DNA from: Parachlorella kessleri
Taxonomy: Eukaryota; Chlorophyta; Trebouxiophyceae; Chlorellales; Chlorellaceae
NCBI GenBank assembly: GCA_001598975.1
Contig: BBXU01002799.1
Location: 45,733-109,732 of the forward strand
Length of the DNA stretch: 64,000 nucleotides
Direction: 5' to 3'
A model generated the notes under the pieces. It did no database searches, had not been told where the DNA came from, and saw only the letters and a list, made by a program, of their open reading frames with translations. The position numbers and the translations under genes are program-made. Positions within the stretch are counted from its first letter, which is position 1. Every line of letters starts with the position of its first letter. Positions 1-12,900 of this stretch are shown here, one piece after another.

Positions 1-910
1 TGGCCGTCGACGTCAGACTGCAATTCTGCTCAAAGTGACCGCGGCGTGGGAGAAGACAAGGAAGCGCAGTCTGCCATGATGCCTCACCCCCCTTGACAGG
101 CTAGCCCCTTGAAACTGCGGATCCTGTCTGCTTCGTCCTTATGCAGAGTTAGGCGAAAGCCTGAAGGGCAGCGCGCCCAGATGGTGATGCATTTCAAGGA
201 ATGCAGCACCTAAAACCATTGGTGTTGTGGCACTCTGGCATGCACCCTACGCAAGCGCAGTAGTCTTCCTGGCTGAGAGCAAACAATCTGGCAGTTGGCT
301 GACGCAGACCACCCCTGGTCCTTGGAGGAGGCCTTTGCCTGCCAGCCGGTAGACACCAAAGAGCAGGTTTGCCTCCCACCAGGCTGACAACACACTGTCT
401 TCCGAGCGACACTGGACAGTGGCACCACTGATCGGACCAACAGCAGCAAGCAACGCTTCTCTGGTGATGCGCAAGCCAGCCTGGCTTACAGACACTCTTT
501 GCAGTAAGGTAGCCAAGCCTTTAAGGGTGCTGGATGTGGAGCGGCTTGACCGCCAGAGGGCACCCATGAATGGATGAAAGCTGCATCCATCCACGGTAGA
601 GGATCAGCGATAGGATGAGCCGCGGTGCACTCAACATTTTTTGATTACAGGTACCACCAGTTCCGACTGAGAAACACCACAAGCCTGGTCCCCTGGCGCT
701 TGCGCCCTCATCGACAAAGCTTAGCACGCTCCTTGTCACCCATGCTGTCACCGAGGCGATCAGTGAGCAATACCGTGTGGCGTCAGAGGAATTTGCCCAT
801 CTGAAGCCTTGGCCCTGGTCTGAACCACAGTCCCCGGAAGCCCTGCAGCATCAGCAGCTCGCACTCTCATGGGCGCAACCGACAACTGATCAGCAGTGGT
901 ATCCGCCTTC
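1..910. other. Upstream region of the TmcB-like gene; no gene assigned
   Basis: I assign no gene here with confidence. The right part is presumably the promoter and 5' UTR of the gene starting at 911. On the minus strand, 594-247 stays open for 115 codons and contains splice-like sites, so a 5' portion of a leftward gene is possible. I recognise no domain in it and could not build a convincing exon chain. Confidence 0.4.
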
Positions 911-3900
911 ATGCAGCGGCAAGAAAGTATTGCTAGCGGCACCAGCGGAGGAGGCGAGGGCAGCTCGTTTGGGGGCAGCTCGTTTGAACCCTCGGCCCAG
1001 GGTCAGCCTTTTGAACCCTGATCAGGAGCAAGCCCGCATCTGTCTGTTGCAATGCAAGCTTGCAAGCCAGAGTCATAGCCTAGTGGAACTCTGCGCCGGG
1101 CAAGGCTTGCCCTGTGGTGCTGTCTGCGCAGGCAGCGAGGGCGAGGAGCACCCCGCTGGACAGGATGAAACCAGTAACGCCACGGAGGTGCTCAACCAGC
1201 AGGGGAACATACAGGAGGCGGTGTTTGGTGTGTTATACACGCTTTCGAAGGAGCGGCTGGCGGAGGGTTGGAGGTTTGTGTTGTTTGCGATGACGGTCGA
1301 CTACCTGCAGGTGTGTCAGGCTGCTGGACTATGTGTGAGGACTCGGCGCTGCCTGACACCTCCTTCATGCAATGTCCAGCCTGTGTGGGTGCATATGTCA
1401 GCACGTCGCTCTACCTGATCTCATGTGTCTGCGATTTGCAGCTGGCGGTATTCTTCATCAGCTACAATTTTCCATGGGACTTTGACGCCTACGCTTGGTA
1501 TGTAGGGATAGCCATCGTATCATGCCTGCGTCCACCAGCATAATAGGTCCTGTGCGCCTGGGAATGCAGTGTCGGGTTGACAGCATACATAACAGCACAT
1601 AAACAAGCCCCCACTGCATGCAGGTACTGGAAGTGGCTGAGTGAGTGTTCAAGGGCACATGACAACAAACAGTTTGTGGCAGCTGCTAGCACTGCTGACC
1701 AGTACATGCCAAGCAATCTATAGTTGGACGATTACAATCCAAAACTTTCGACGAGTCACTGCTGCAGGCTGGGTCAATTTTTCCAACCTCTTCCCCAAGG
1801 GAACAGGATTGATTGACGGGAGTAAGCAACTTGTAGGATTCATGTGCAGATGACAGTCTGGCGGACCACCTATGTGTAGCTGGCAAGGCAGTGTGCTTTG
1901 CTACTGGCCCAGGTCGGCCTGGGCTATTCAACCTTGTTTGCCGGTCAAACTTGACCACTTGCTCAGTGCAGATTACCACATTTACCTTGGAGTGTTCTAT
2001 GCGCTTGTTGGGGTACTTTTGGCCGCCCTGGCTCTGTGCATCGTCATCGGGGTGAAGTTCAAGCACAACAGCTTCACCTACGTCTGGTCAGTTGTTGTAC
2101 CCTGTTGCGGCTGCAGCAGTGTTGCTGCGGCCCAAGCGCAGGTCAAGATATGTCATACGCATGCTGCGGGTCCTGGCACAAAGCTTGCTGACGGAGCACC
2201 TTGCTGCAGAGGAGGTGCATGACCAATCATTCCCATTCTGAGCACGGATGGTCTCAAACACGCACCTGCTCTATGCGGCGTAGGGTGCTTTCTGAAATTA
2301 GCCTTTGCTTGTCATGACATGTTGTGCTCAACTCATCGCCTGTCCCTTGCCGCAAGCTTTACTAAGGGCAGGCGCTTACTGAATCGCTCCACTGAGCCGT
2401 TTACTACATGCTCCGCTGAGCCACACTTCTGCTGTCTGCGCGCAGGCCCCTAAAAATGCTGAAAGTGGTTATGATATTTTTCTTCGAGGTGTTTTACATC
2501 AGCACGCTGGGCATTTTTGCTGTCGCCCTGGACTGCTCCTTCAGCAACCCAACCAAGGTCAATGAGGTGCGTTAAATGGGGCAACTGTGAGATTTCATTT
2601 GCTGCTGCCAAGCTGTCAAGCTGATTGTCAAGCTGAACCGCGCTTCTCAACGCTGAGACAGCAACTGTCTGTGTACACACAAACTCAAGACTCATTGCAG
2701 AAATTTACAACCGTGGAGTGCTTCACAATGCCCCATCTGGTAACATTGGCTGTCTCAGTGGTCGTTGCGGTAAGCTGGTCAGTTGGTTCGAGGTGCAGCT
2801 TGCAGTCTCAACAGTCACTCTGGTTGGCAGGTCTGAATAGTGCTTTTTTTCGCATGATATACTGGTTTCTTGGCTGGCGCTAGAATTTCCCTGCTTTTAA
2901 CACAGAGCCGGTAATGACACCCCCCAGTGCTGACCTTCCATGCAGGTGGTGGAGATTGCCATGGCCTACTTCATAGCTGTGGCCACCTCGGAACTTAACC
3001 CCGCCAGCAACAAACTTAGTGCGCAGGCACACTGCAGGTATAGCCAGGCTATTTGACGATTTATTTATTGTATGATGGGCTAGAGCAGGCAATACTTGTC
3101 CGGACAATTATGAGTTGTGTATTTGGGTTGTCAATGCAGGAATCAACTCAAGCGCTGGGCGCTGATCTCACTGCTTACGCTCATACAACAAGTGTTCCCC
3201 AGCCTCACCAAAATCCAGGTACGCACGCAGGTTCCGGTGGCTCTGTAGAGGAGCTTGCTGGCACAAGGCACATCCCCCTCCATTTAAGGATTTAGCCATG
3301 CACTGTAAAATAGCGCCCATAAATCTGACCTAATGTTATAACCTTCACTGTGCCAGAAATAACACTCCTGCCCTGGCTCAACTCAACAATCTCCAGAGTC
3401 TATGTAGACTATGCCAATGTGCTGCAGGCAATTGCTGGCATCATCATTACTACCTACCTGTGCTATGAGTATGTGCGCTATGTGCCTTTCCAGACGTTTT
3501 GGGTCAACGGCTTGCAGGTGGGTCGCCCCTAACCCTAATCTTACCCCCATACAACTATCCTAGATGTCCTCGCCTCCATAAGCAAACATTACCCAATAAC
3601 CTGCAGGCCTCCTTTTTTGCGTCACTCAGCTGGGCCTCCCTCCTCATAGTTTTGATGGCATTTTTCTATGGAGGTAGCAGAAAATTGGCTCTTACTGTGC
3701 TACTTTGGACAGGTAAGCACTACCTGCAACAAGCAAGCAGTGGCTTAGCAGCTACTCTCACACCAGAGTTGTGTGGTCTCTCTTCTTCTTCCTCCTCTTT
3801 CTTGTGTTTGCGACCTCCTGCCCGTGGCTGTCGCAGGGCTGCTGGTTGTGATCCCTCTTGTGTGGTTTGTGCTCTTTCTGAGAGTCCACCATGCACACAA

Positions 3901-6900
3901 GGTAAGGCTGGCTGTGAGAATGCATGCTGCTGTGCAAGTGCGCTAGCAATAAAGTGTCTCTGGAAGAGGGAAACTATAGCTTAGAAAGCAAGCCTCCTGG
4001 TGCAGGTGGCGCTCAAGTATCGGGCAGCACTAAAAAGTAAAGAGCCTGTAGTCCACAAATTTCTAGATGAGCTGGAGGTGGAGGTAAATGCTGTGCTGCG
4101 ACATGCCCAGCCTGCTGGTTGACTTGCTTATGGGCTTGGGCGGTGCCATTCGCAGGGGTGCTACCCTACAGGCCACCCAGCCCGGAGTCTGCCTCCATAT
4201 CCCTGCGTGACCCGCATGACCCAGCTCCCAGTCATTAGTGGCATCCAAATATCCATGTGAATGATGCAGGTGGTAGCACGCTGTGGTCGTATACTGGACC
4301 AGTGGGGTGATGTTGTTCCAGAGTGGGTGGATACTGCAGGTCAGTTGACCCCGGAGTGTCTATACTTACGGAACTAGGGGCCGTGCAGTTCCAGGGTTCC
4401 TGCACAAGCCAGCTGCCTCTCTGCAAGCCTTCAGGAGGTCCCCGGGCAGCAAGCTGTCACAAAAAAACTAGGCAATTGCCTGCTGCACCATATTGTGCCG
4501 CGCCCATGCTGGACAGCTTGGACAGCAAGCGTGATGTTATGCAGAGTCGGTCCTCAAGGCAGGGCTGGCCCAGTTCCCCGAGTCGGCCTACCTACACATC
4601 GCATACTCATCGTTGCTGATATCCAGGGGCAGTGCACAGGCAAGAGGGTCGGCATGGGACTACATCTTGTGTTGTTAAGCAGGCGAGCTAGCCAAGCATG
4701 CTTAAGCATGTGCATCACAGATACCTTGCTCCTTATGCAGGAGGCAGAGGGGCCGCAAGCTGTTGCATGCTTCTTGCCTGTCAGGCGGTCGTTCCTGCCC
4801 TCGTGGGCCTATGTCAGCTTGGCTGCAATGCAGGCTGGACTCGCATTGCTGGTTGCCTCCAGAAAGCTGAAGCCCAGCATCGGGGAGCGCTTTATGACCT
4901 TCGTGAGGTGAGCCAGCGCTTGGATGCTGGTGCGCCCCCGTGACCTCGCTCGCAATGCTAATGCCAGGCAGTCTAACTGGTTGTGGGTGTGCCTGCAAGC
5001 TGTTATGTGCGCAGGGAGCGGGAGGAAAAGCGTGGGGCCACCACAGATGGGGGCAGTGACTTGCAAAGCTATGCGGAGTTCCAGGCAAGCGCAAACTGCT
5101 GTTCTGCGCAAGCTGCACGCTGTAGGTTGTAGACCCCTTGTGGCCCTCAACATGCCGTGTGCCTGCCAGTGGACGCGCCACCAACTCTGGCATCGTATCA
5201 CTCATATATATCCTTGTGCTGGCTTCACCCGTGTGTGCTTCATCCCTGCTTCCCAAACGCAGACCAACTACAAGGCACTGCTGGAGGTCCACCGACAGGC
5301 GCTGAAAACCACACGCACCTTCTGGCGCCAGCTCTGTCGCAAGGATGTCTCCTTCGCTGACCTCACTAGCAGTTTTTCCTCGATGGAAGCCGCTGAAAAG
5401 CATGCTGACAAGACATTCAAGTTCGTTCTTGACAGATACCCCAACAGTGCCAAGCTGCTGCATGCTTACGGCACGTACCTGGAGGTAGGAACGCACCCGT
5501 GTGGCAGCGAGCCAGCTGCGCCACTACTTCGACCGCGCATCGCCAGCATGCAGGCATTGGCAGCACAGCTGGATCTTACTTGGGTTTGTGGGCTGAGGCG
5601 CGTGATCATGCCAGGGCAGCTTATCACATTGGTTATAACAGCAGCCGCAGTGTCATTGCTCCGGGATCCTACCAGCAGGGAGCAGGGTCCTCAGCCCCTC
5701 CTGTGTGCTTGCCCCGCGCAGTCCGTGAAAAACCAGCCTTCTCATGGGGCGCGCTACCACAACGAGGCCCACAGGCTGGAAGACCAGGCTACCCATCAAG
5801 GGTCCCTCACTAACGGGTCAGTTTGGAGGGACAGAGGGCAGGCCCATCACACAGCACCATGCATCTGCATGCTCTATAGTCTGCAAGGCCAATTCGGAAG
5901 ACTGCTTGCCGCAGGGAAGGGGACATGGAGAGCTCCCAGCTGGCCGAGTGGTCACTTGGCAAAATGGTGGACGACTCTAGCGAGGCAGTAAGTACCAGCT
6001 CTTGCGCGCCTCGGCTTGCAGAGGTTGTAACCAGATGGCATAGAACAAGGTGCAACACGTGCCGCCAGTGGTCTTCTTCGCAGCGAAAGTTATACAGCTG
6101 TATACGGAGTCCGCTTGTTGCGCAGGTGGTAGTGGCGGACGAAGCGGGAGTCATCCAGTATGGTAAGTTCCAGTCAAAAATGTGTGGCTGTCCATCCTAG
6201 AAGCTTGCTAGGCTTCAACCCGCAGTGCAAAGAACTGGTTTGCACTTGAACATGCTGGGCTTCCCGTGCAGTGAACAAGAAGGCCGTTCAAATGTTTGGC
6301 TACAAGCTGGGCGACTTGGATGGAAAACCAGTCGGTGTGCTCATGCCACCGCCCTTCTCATCCCACCACAGCCAGTACCTGCTGCGGTACAAGAAGACAG
6401 GCAAGTATGGCAACAGCAACAGTGGTTCTGAAGTCCGCCGGGTCCCTTATCCAACGCGTACATGGCCATCACAGCTGTGATGCAATTATCACCAACCAGC
6501 CTTGTGCCGGAGTGCCCCAAGATATTGCTTTGCAGGTCAAGCTACTCGTGTTGGCAAACCAGCAGCCCCCGTGTTAGCGTTACATGCAGACGGCTTTAGC
6601 TTTGCGGTGCGTGGGCGCTAGTATTGGTAGAATCACATTTCAGCAGCCTGGTAGCTTGGTATGCACTGAGGCTAAGTGGCTCATTAAAGGATGACAACAA
6701 TGCCAGGTGGCAGGCAACCTGCTAAACTAAGCAGCTTGGTAGCCATCTGTCGGAATGGTGAAAAGGGTTGGAGCTTCACCTCCCTTGTTGGGATTCTATG
6801 CGCCTGCAGGTTAGCATGGCGATCAAAATGTTGCAGCATGGTGATTCGAAGCGGTTCATGGGCGTCTTCAAACCGGTGAGCAAGGCCTGCAAACCTGCCG

Positions 6901-9900
6901 GCAAAGCCTCTATGAAAAGCTGCAAGCTGCGCATTGCTTAAATGTCAGTTGATGTTCATTCGCCAAGGATGGTATGTACCTTGCGAGCTTATTACGCCAT
7001 GTTGGAAGGCATGCTTGAAGCAGGGCAGCACCCACGACACTTTCTTGTACTGTGCAGGTTCAAGAGGATGCCCAAGTTGTAACTGTATGGGTGGGACCCA
7101 CTGGCAACATCATCGGCATTGACAAAGGTACTGAGACGGTACTTGTCCTTGGCGCCTGCTGCGGCTTTTGTTGTGAGCAGTGTCTATCTCCAAGTTACTT
7201 GCGCAACGACGCCCTGACTGCCCTGCGGCCTGGTTGCCCCTGACCTTCCCGCTGCCAACTGCAGGTTTTGAGCACTTGTTTGGCTATCACATGGCCGACC
7301 TGTCTGGGCAGTTTGTAGGCGCCATGGGCGCTGACGGGGGCGTGGAGCAGCACTTCAGCATCGTCATGGACAAACTGAAGACCTGGCAGTATAGCCTGGA
7401 GGAGTTGGACACCACCAGGCACACCTTTGAGGTGGGAGGCTCTACGCTGATGGTCCCTTGCTGTTCCCTTGAACACCGGCCAGTAAACGGCCTTCTGCAA
7501 CAGCAGGCAGGACGTGGCGGGTGGTGGGCCGGCCGTTTGTGATTGCTTGCAAGAGGCTGCAGTGGAAGTGAGCTGCATGTACTAGTTGTGTTCACTCCAG
7601 GGTGCTAGCACACCTCGCTGTCTGCAGGTGCCCTGGAAGCACAAGTATGGGGCGGCACTAACAATCTCTGTGAGCGCCTCTTTTACCGGGACTGAGCACG
7701 TCCACCTCATGTGAGCAGTCTGTGCTTGAACCTTGGTCAAGCTGGCCAGCCGGGCTGAGGACTTCCCTTAGTGTTTGTGGCAGAAGCAACGACTGCGTTC
7801 TTGCCACTCAGGCTGGGTATGGGTGTCCATTGGGTGCCCCTGCTGATTGACCCCTGGGCTCATCAGTCTTGCATCTTTATACCTATCTTGTCGTATTTTC
7901 CTGCTAGAGCCCTCAAGTTTACACTGGACGAGACGCTTGGGAGGCTAGGGTTACTGTCCCTGAGCTCTACCGGTCATGTGGTCTATGCCAACCGCTGCAT
8001 TGAAAAATTGCTGGACTATGAGCCAGGTGGGTGCTGACCGACGCCACACAACCTGTCACGCATCTCTTCAACATGCATTGCCGCCGCTCCTGGCAAGTAA
8101 GGTTGAGGCCCACGCTTTCATGATTGCTGCACCAATACTGCTGGCTGGAGCTTCCTTTTACAAACCTTTAAGTTATGCTATGATGTTGCCCTGGCCTGGA
8201 AGAGCTTGCAGCCCATGTGCACATCTGGTGCAGGTGCCAGGAAGCAAAAACATTGGAGCACAACAGCGTGCTTGCTTATGCAGGGATGCTAGTCGGCAAG
8301 CAGCGAAACATCTCGGATCTGCTTTCTACACCATATGCCCAGCTGCACCTCCGCTGGATGCAAGGCGCGGCGGCAAGAGCCATGGAGCCTAATGCGCCAG
8401 TATGTGCTATGTGGGCATGCCTCTGTCTCTGTTTGGTTTTGTCTGTGTATGCCTGCTGCCTTGACCCTCAAAGCAGCGTTGGGGGGCACTCATGTTTCAG
8501 TTGTCCCCTATGGGAGTGTGTTGCGTAGGTAGGGACATCCTCCCATGCACAAAGGCTACTTGGCAGAGACGCTTGGCCTGACATAAGCATTGTCTCTCCT
8601 GCAGTCCCCTATCTCTTGCCGCTCCGGTCGCTTGGTGGTCTTGCTGGGGCGCAACAACAAGCAGGTTGCCGTGCGCATGAGCGTTGTCCCCGCCCAGGTC
8701 AGTTGTAGGGTCTTTCACCGCAATGCACTTCTGTCCATGGTTATTCTTCCCTTTCTGATGTATGTCACTTGGTACCTTCATAACATCAAGTTGGAGAGCC
8801 AGCATGTCCTTTTCTTTGCCAACATTCAGATTATGGCTGGGATTGCAGTAGCTGTGTCACATGATGCAGGTGGGCAAGGTGCGCTGTGTCACAGCTACCA
8901 TCTCTGAAGTGGAGGTGCCAGAGATGGACGCTTGGGGTGGGGGTGATTTGAAGGTCAGTCATGCAGCAGCATCGATCTGGTTGCCTTCAACATGTATCGT
9001 TGGTGGTGTATCATGATCGTGGTTGATTCGACTGCACTCCTACCCCTGCTGCTCCCCCAAGAATGACCTGACAGTAATTTGTTGCTCGACAGTGAAGCAC
9101 AAGGCTAGCTGCGGCTTTACCAGGAGTGCCTGTCTACCAACATTTTGTGCAGGATCTTGTAAAGTGCGCTAAGCGCCTCCTGCTGCTGGTGCGAGGCGAC
9201 GGCACCATAGTAGCGTTCAAATGTGACCCTACTGTTGCCAGCCAGTGCTTCGGACAGGTGTGTTTCGCTGAAAATCGCCTGAGCAGGTGCCGTGCAGGGG
9301 CTATCATGAAGTTCAGATTCCCCCCCTTGCCTTGGTTCTGTGATACCAAAGCATGGACAAGACTACCTCAATGTGTGCCATATAGGAGGTGTCGGTTACT
9401 GCAGCAATGGCAAACTCCTTACCACAGAAGCTACTTTGGCAGCTAGGCAGCCGATTCATGCCTGTAACCTCTGTGATGGACGCAGGATATGAGCGAGCTC
9501 CGCGGCAAGAATATCTCCGAGGTGGTGGAGGATGTGAGTGGCAGTAACGGGTCCCAGCGGCAGGCCCAGCCCAACCCCCAGGGCTGCCTCCCCGTCCCCC
9601 TCCTGCTGGCCAAACTGTCAAAGCAGACGAGCCAAGTCCATGGTAAGTCACACAGGCTGTAATGCTACCTGCATTAGGCGGTGTGCCAGCAAGAGGGGTT
9701 CACTAGGTTGTGCCTCCACCTGCCAGACAATGCGTTGTAGGCCTTCCAAAGGCCAGAGTGTAAGTCAACCAAGTGCGTATTTGGACTCCCTGCAGCTGCT
9801 GGCGGGACTGCCTCCTTCCGAGTCAGTGTGGTAACCAGTGCGGCAGCTCATACCATGAGCAAACGCACTGGGAGCGTCCCTTGTCGAATGGTTGTGATGC

Positions 9901-12900
9901 CGGTAAGCAGCTTCTCGGATCGGCCGGAGTGTAAGGTTTGCTTAGAGACACTGTGCACCTGCTAGCGAAGAGTTAAACTTGACCTAGCAGTGCCAAGTGC
10001 TGCCGTGCTGCTTCTGCAGGTAGCAGACACCGAGGTGGATGTGCAGCAGGTGCGTGCTTTCATGTACTGTTAGGCAAGCAGCCTGTGCTCCGAGCAACAA
10101 GATCCGAGCAGCAAGAATAACACCCTTGAACCTGTGCTTTCCTGATGCTTACCTGGGTGTGACCAATGCTAAGCATCCAGGAATCAATGATCAATGGTTG
10201 CTTACAAGCTTGCGTGTCGCACACACTGCTTAGGCTGTAAGGAGCCGCATGAGCACACTCTTGGCTTTCCCCTGTGCAGCTGGTGGATGAAGGTGCCATG
10301 GCAGAAGCCGACTGGTCAAGTAAGGGCTGTCACTGTCCCAAGATGCTGTCGCCTGCCATTTGCGCTGGGGGGACAAAACCTTCACGCTCGATGCTTGCAA
10401 CACCAATTGCCCTGAGTTGCAGGTGGTGGTCTGTGTGTGATTGAGCTATGGCGTGACGATATGCTGGAGGCCATGCTGGACATTGACTCACAGATGAGGA
10501 TCAAGGGTGCAGGTTCGTGTGCCCGTCACATGCGCATGTTTTTTCTGACTTTGTGGAAGCTGCTCAACAATGGTCTTAGCTAGTAGACAGCAGTCGCAGC
10601 CGCTTGCTGGCCGGTGTGTAGTCTCATACTCTCCTCCCCCGTTGGCCCCCTCTGCAGATGCTGACGCTACCTACATGTTTGGGTGCGGGGCACGGCGTTT
10701 GGTTGGAGAACCAGTCACCAAGTTCATCCGGTTGCCAGGCAGGTGTAGACTTGATGCATGCCTCTCCGTTCGCTGCTGTCTAGCTCCACTGTTGCGCATG
10801 GCAAAGGGGGCGCCTCCCCACACACCTTTGTGAAGCAAGATTGGAACAGAGCCTTGCCTGCAGGCACCAGCCTTGGATCCTTTGCACGGGCAGAAGACCT
10901 CTTTGGCATTAAGCGGACACAGTTAAAGCACAAAGCTGACCAGGGCGTCAGCGAGAAGCAGGGCATGGAAGCAGTGCATGTGAGTTTGGCTATGGAAGCC
11001 TATACCCGCGCCGGACAGCTCAGATGCTCGGAGCCTGGCTTGCCATTGTGTGGGAAGAGTGTTCGACAGCCGTACCGATGGAATCTGCTGCCATCCCCGA
11101 TCCCCCCCAAGCAATAATGCCTCTCAGAACAAACCGTTGTTGCGACTGCGTTGCATGTGCAGGTAGATGGCAGCAAGATGCTGGTGCAGGTTCAGGGTGC
11201 CGACAAGCATGGTGACGGCAGCAGGCAAGCTTTGCCTCCAGCTTGCCTGTCAGATGAGTCCTGCCTCGCCCGTACCCCTGGCCCATGGCTGGCGCACCTG
11301 GACTGGCTTCTAGTGTCGGACTGTAAGGGAGGCGCTTACTGTTGTCAGAGGTAGACGGCCTTTTTGTTGGACTGTAAAGGATGCCCTTCTTGCCCTTGCA
11401 GATGGGTGGTGCGCGTGGTCCTGCAACCTGTTCAGCCGTCAACCCAAGGCCGCCACAACCTCTCATACATCTTGGATCATTACAATGAACTGACAAGGGT
11501 GGGATCTCATCACAGCAGTGCTTCAGAAGAGGCTGAGACACCCGGCTTCAGGTACCATTTATAAAGCAGGGCTGCCCTTGACATGTGCATGTTCACTTCT
11601 CTGCCGGTGGACCGTAACGCTGCTGTGCACTATCTATAGCTGGTATGCACTACCTAGCCCACGGCTTACCTAGTTGTCACTGCAGGCTGGCAGCCGCACA
11701 TGCAGCAGACCACACGATGCAAGCCGCAGGTGGGCTGGCTGGACAGGCGCTCTGTTAATCGCAGCGATGCCATTGCGCCAGGTTGGCTGTTTGCAGCCCT
11801 CTTCTTGGTTACTTCCCAGACCAGGAGTCAAGGGCGCCAACAAATCTGTTTGTAATTGGTGACCAGCCAGTATGTGATGTGTCACGCTTTGCAACAACTG
11901 CAATATTTGTCTGTCTGCTGTGGGAGTGAGCACATCAGGTCTCCTTCCTGCTGTCTCTTTCCTGCCTTCCTTGCAGTCGATGAGCGCTCGGAGCATTCGC
12001 ATGATCTGGACGATCGGTCATCGGCCGCTGACTCCGATGTGCGGCAACAGTTTGGCATAAGGCTGCATTCTTACCCAAGCAAAGCACAAAACATGCCATG
12101 CCAAATGCTGGGCTGGGCGCTGACATGGGTAGCAAACCACTTACCTTGCCAGTGCGCATCGACATGTTTTCCACGCTTCTCGTGTGCAGGCCACTGGCAA
12201 CCAGGGTCGCTTCAGTGATTTCCGGCGGGCTAAGCGCTTCAAGAAGCTGAACAAAATGCTAAGCTCGCACAAAGCGCTGAAGACAATGACCTTGCTGAAG
12301 AGGTGCGGTCAAAAGTCTCTCGAGAGCCACAAAGAATCAGCCTTGTGCCTGCATTGCCAGCACAGAAGTGGCCAGCACTTTGTCCTTTGCCGGTGGCCTG
12401 AGTGAGCTGGGGAGCCATGTTTGAGTGCTGTGTGCCTGCAGGTGCAGCCTTCTTATGCTGCTATTGCTCCTCACCGTCCACTTGGTGTTTTTCGTCCTTA
12501 CTTACCAGAGAATTCAGCAGTACACCCAGTGAGTACATGGATAGCGTTGCGCAAATGTGCATGGGACATGCAGTGCACCAAGGCCTGTGTTAAAATAGTA
12601 GTGGGTAAATCAACGGTCCTTCCTACTATTGGGAGGGGAGTAGCTTGTCGGGGTGGGAGTCAGGGCTGACAAGGGGGTGCGTGGGGTAAATCACTTGGGT
12701 GCGCATATGCATGTACGTGCACTGTGGCCACAGTGTATCGCATACTGTGTGCGTGGCCAGATAAGGATCTGGGCTGTTCATGTGCTGAACGTGCGCTGTG
12801 ACTATGGCTGGGTACAGGCTGTTCCAGCAGACAGTGGCTGCGGGCGAAGGCGCCAACGAGTTACGCAGGGTGAGCTGCAGCTTCCCTTGGTGCAGGCTGG

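Noticed and set aside
247..594. Minus-strand open frame (115 codons) at the left edge
   Set aside because: Has splice-like sites and some protein-like texture, but no recognised family and no consistent exon chain. Mentioned only in the gap entry.
10739..10745. GT donor at 10743 in place of the GC donor at 10739
   Set aside because: The GT choice would end in phase 2 and break the frame of the next exon (10864), while the GC donor keeps it in phase 1.
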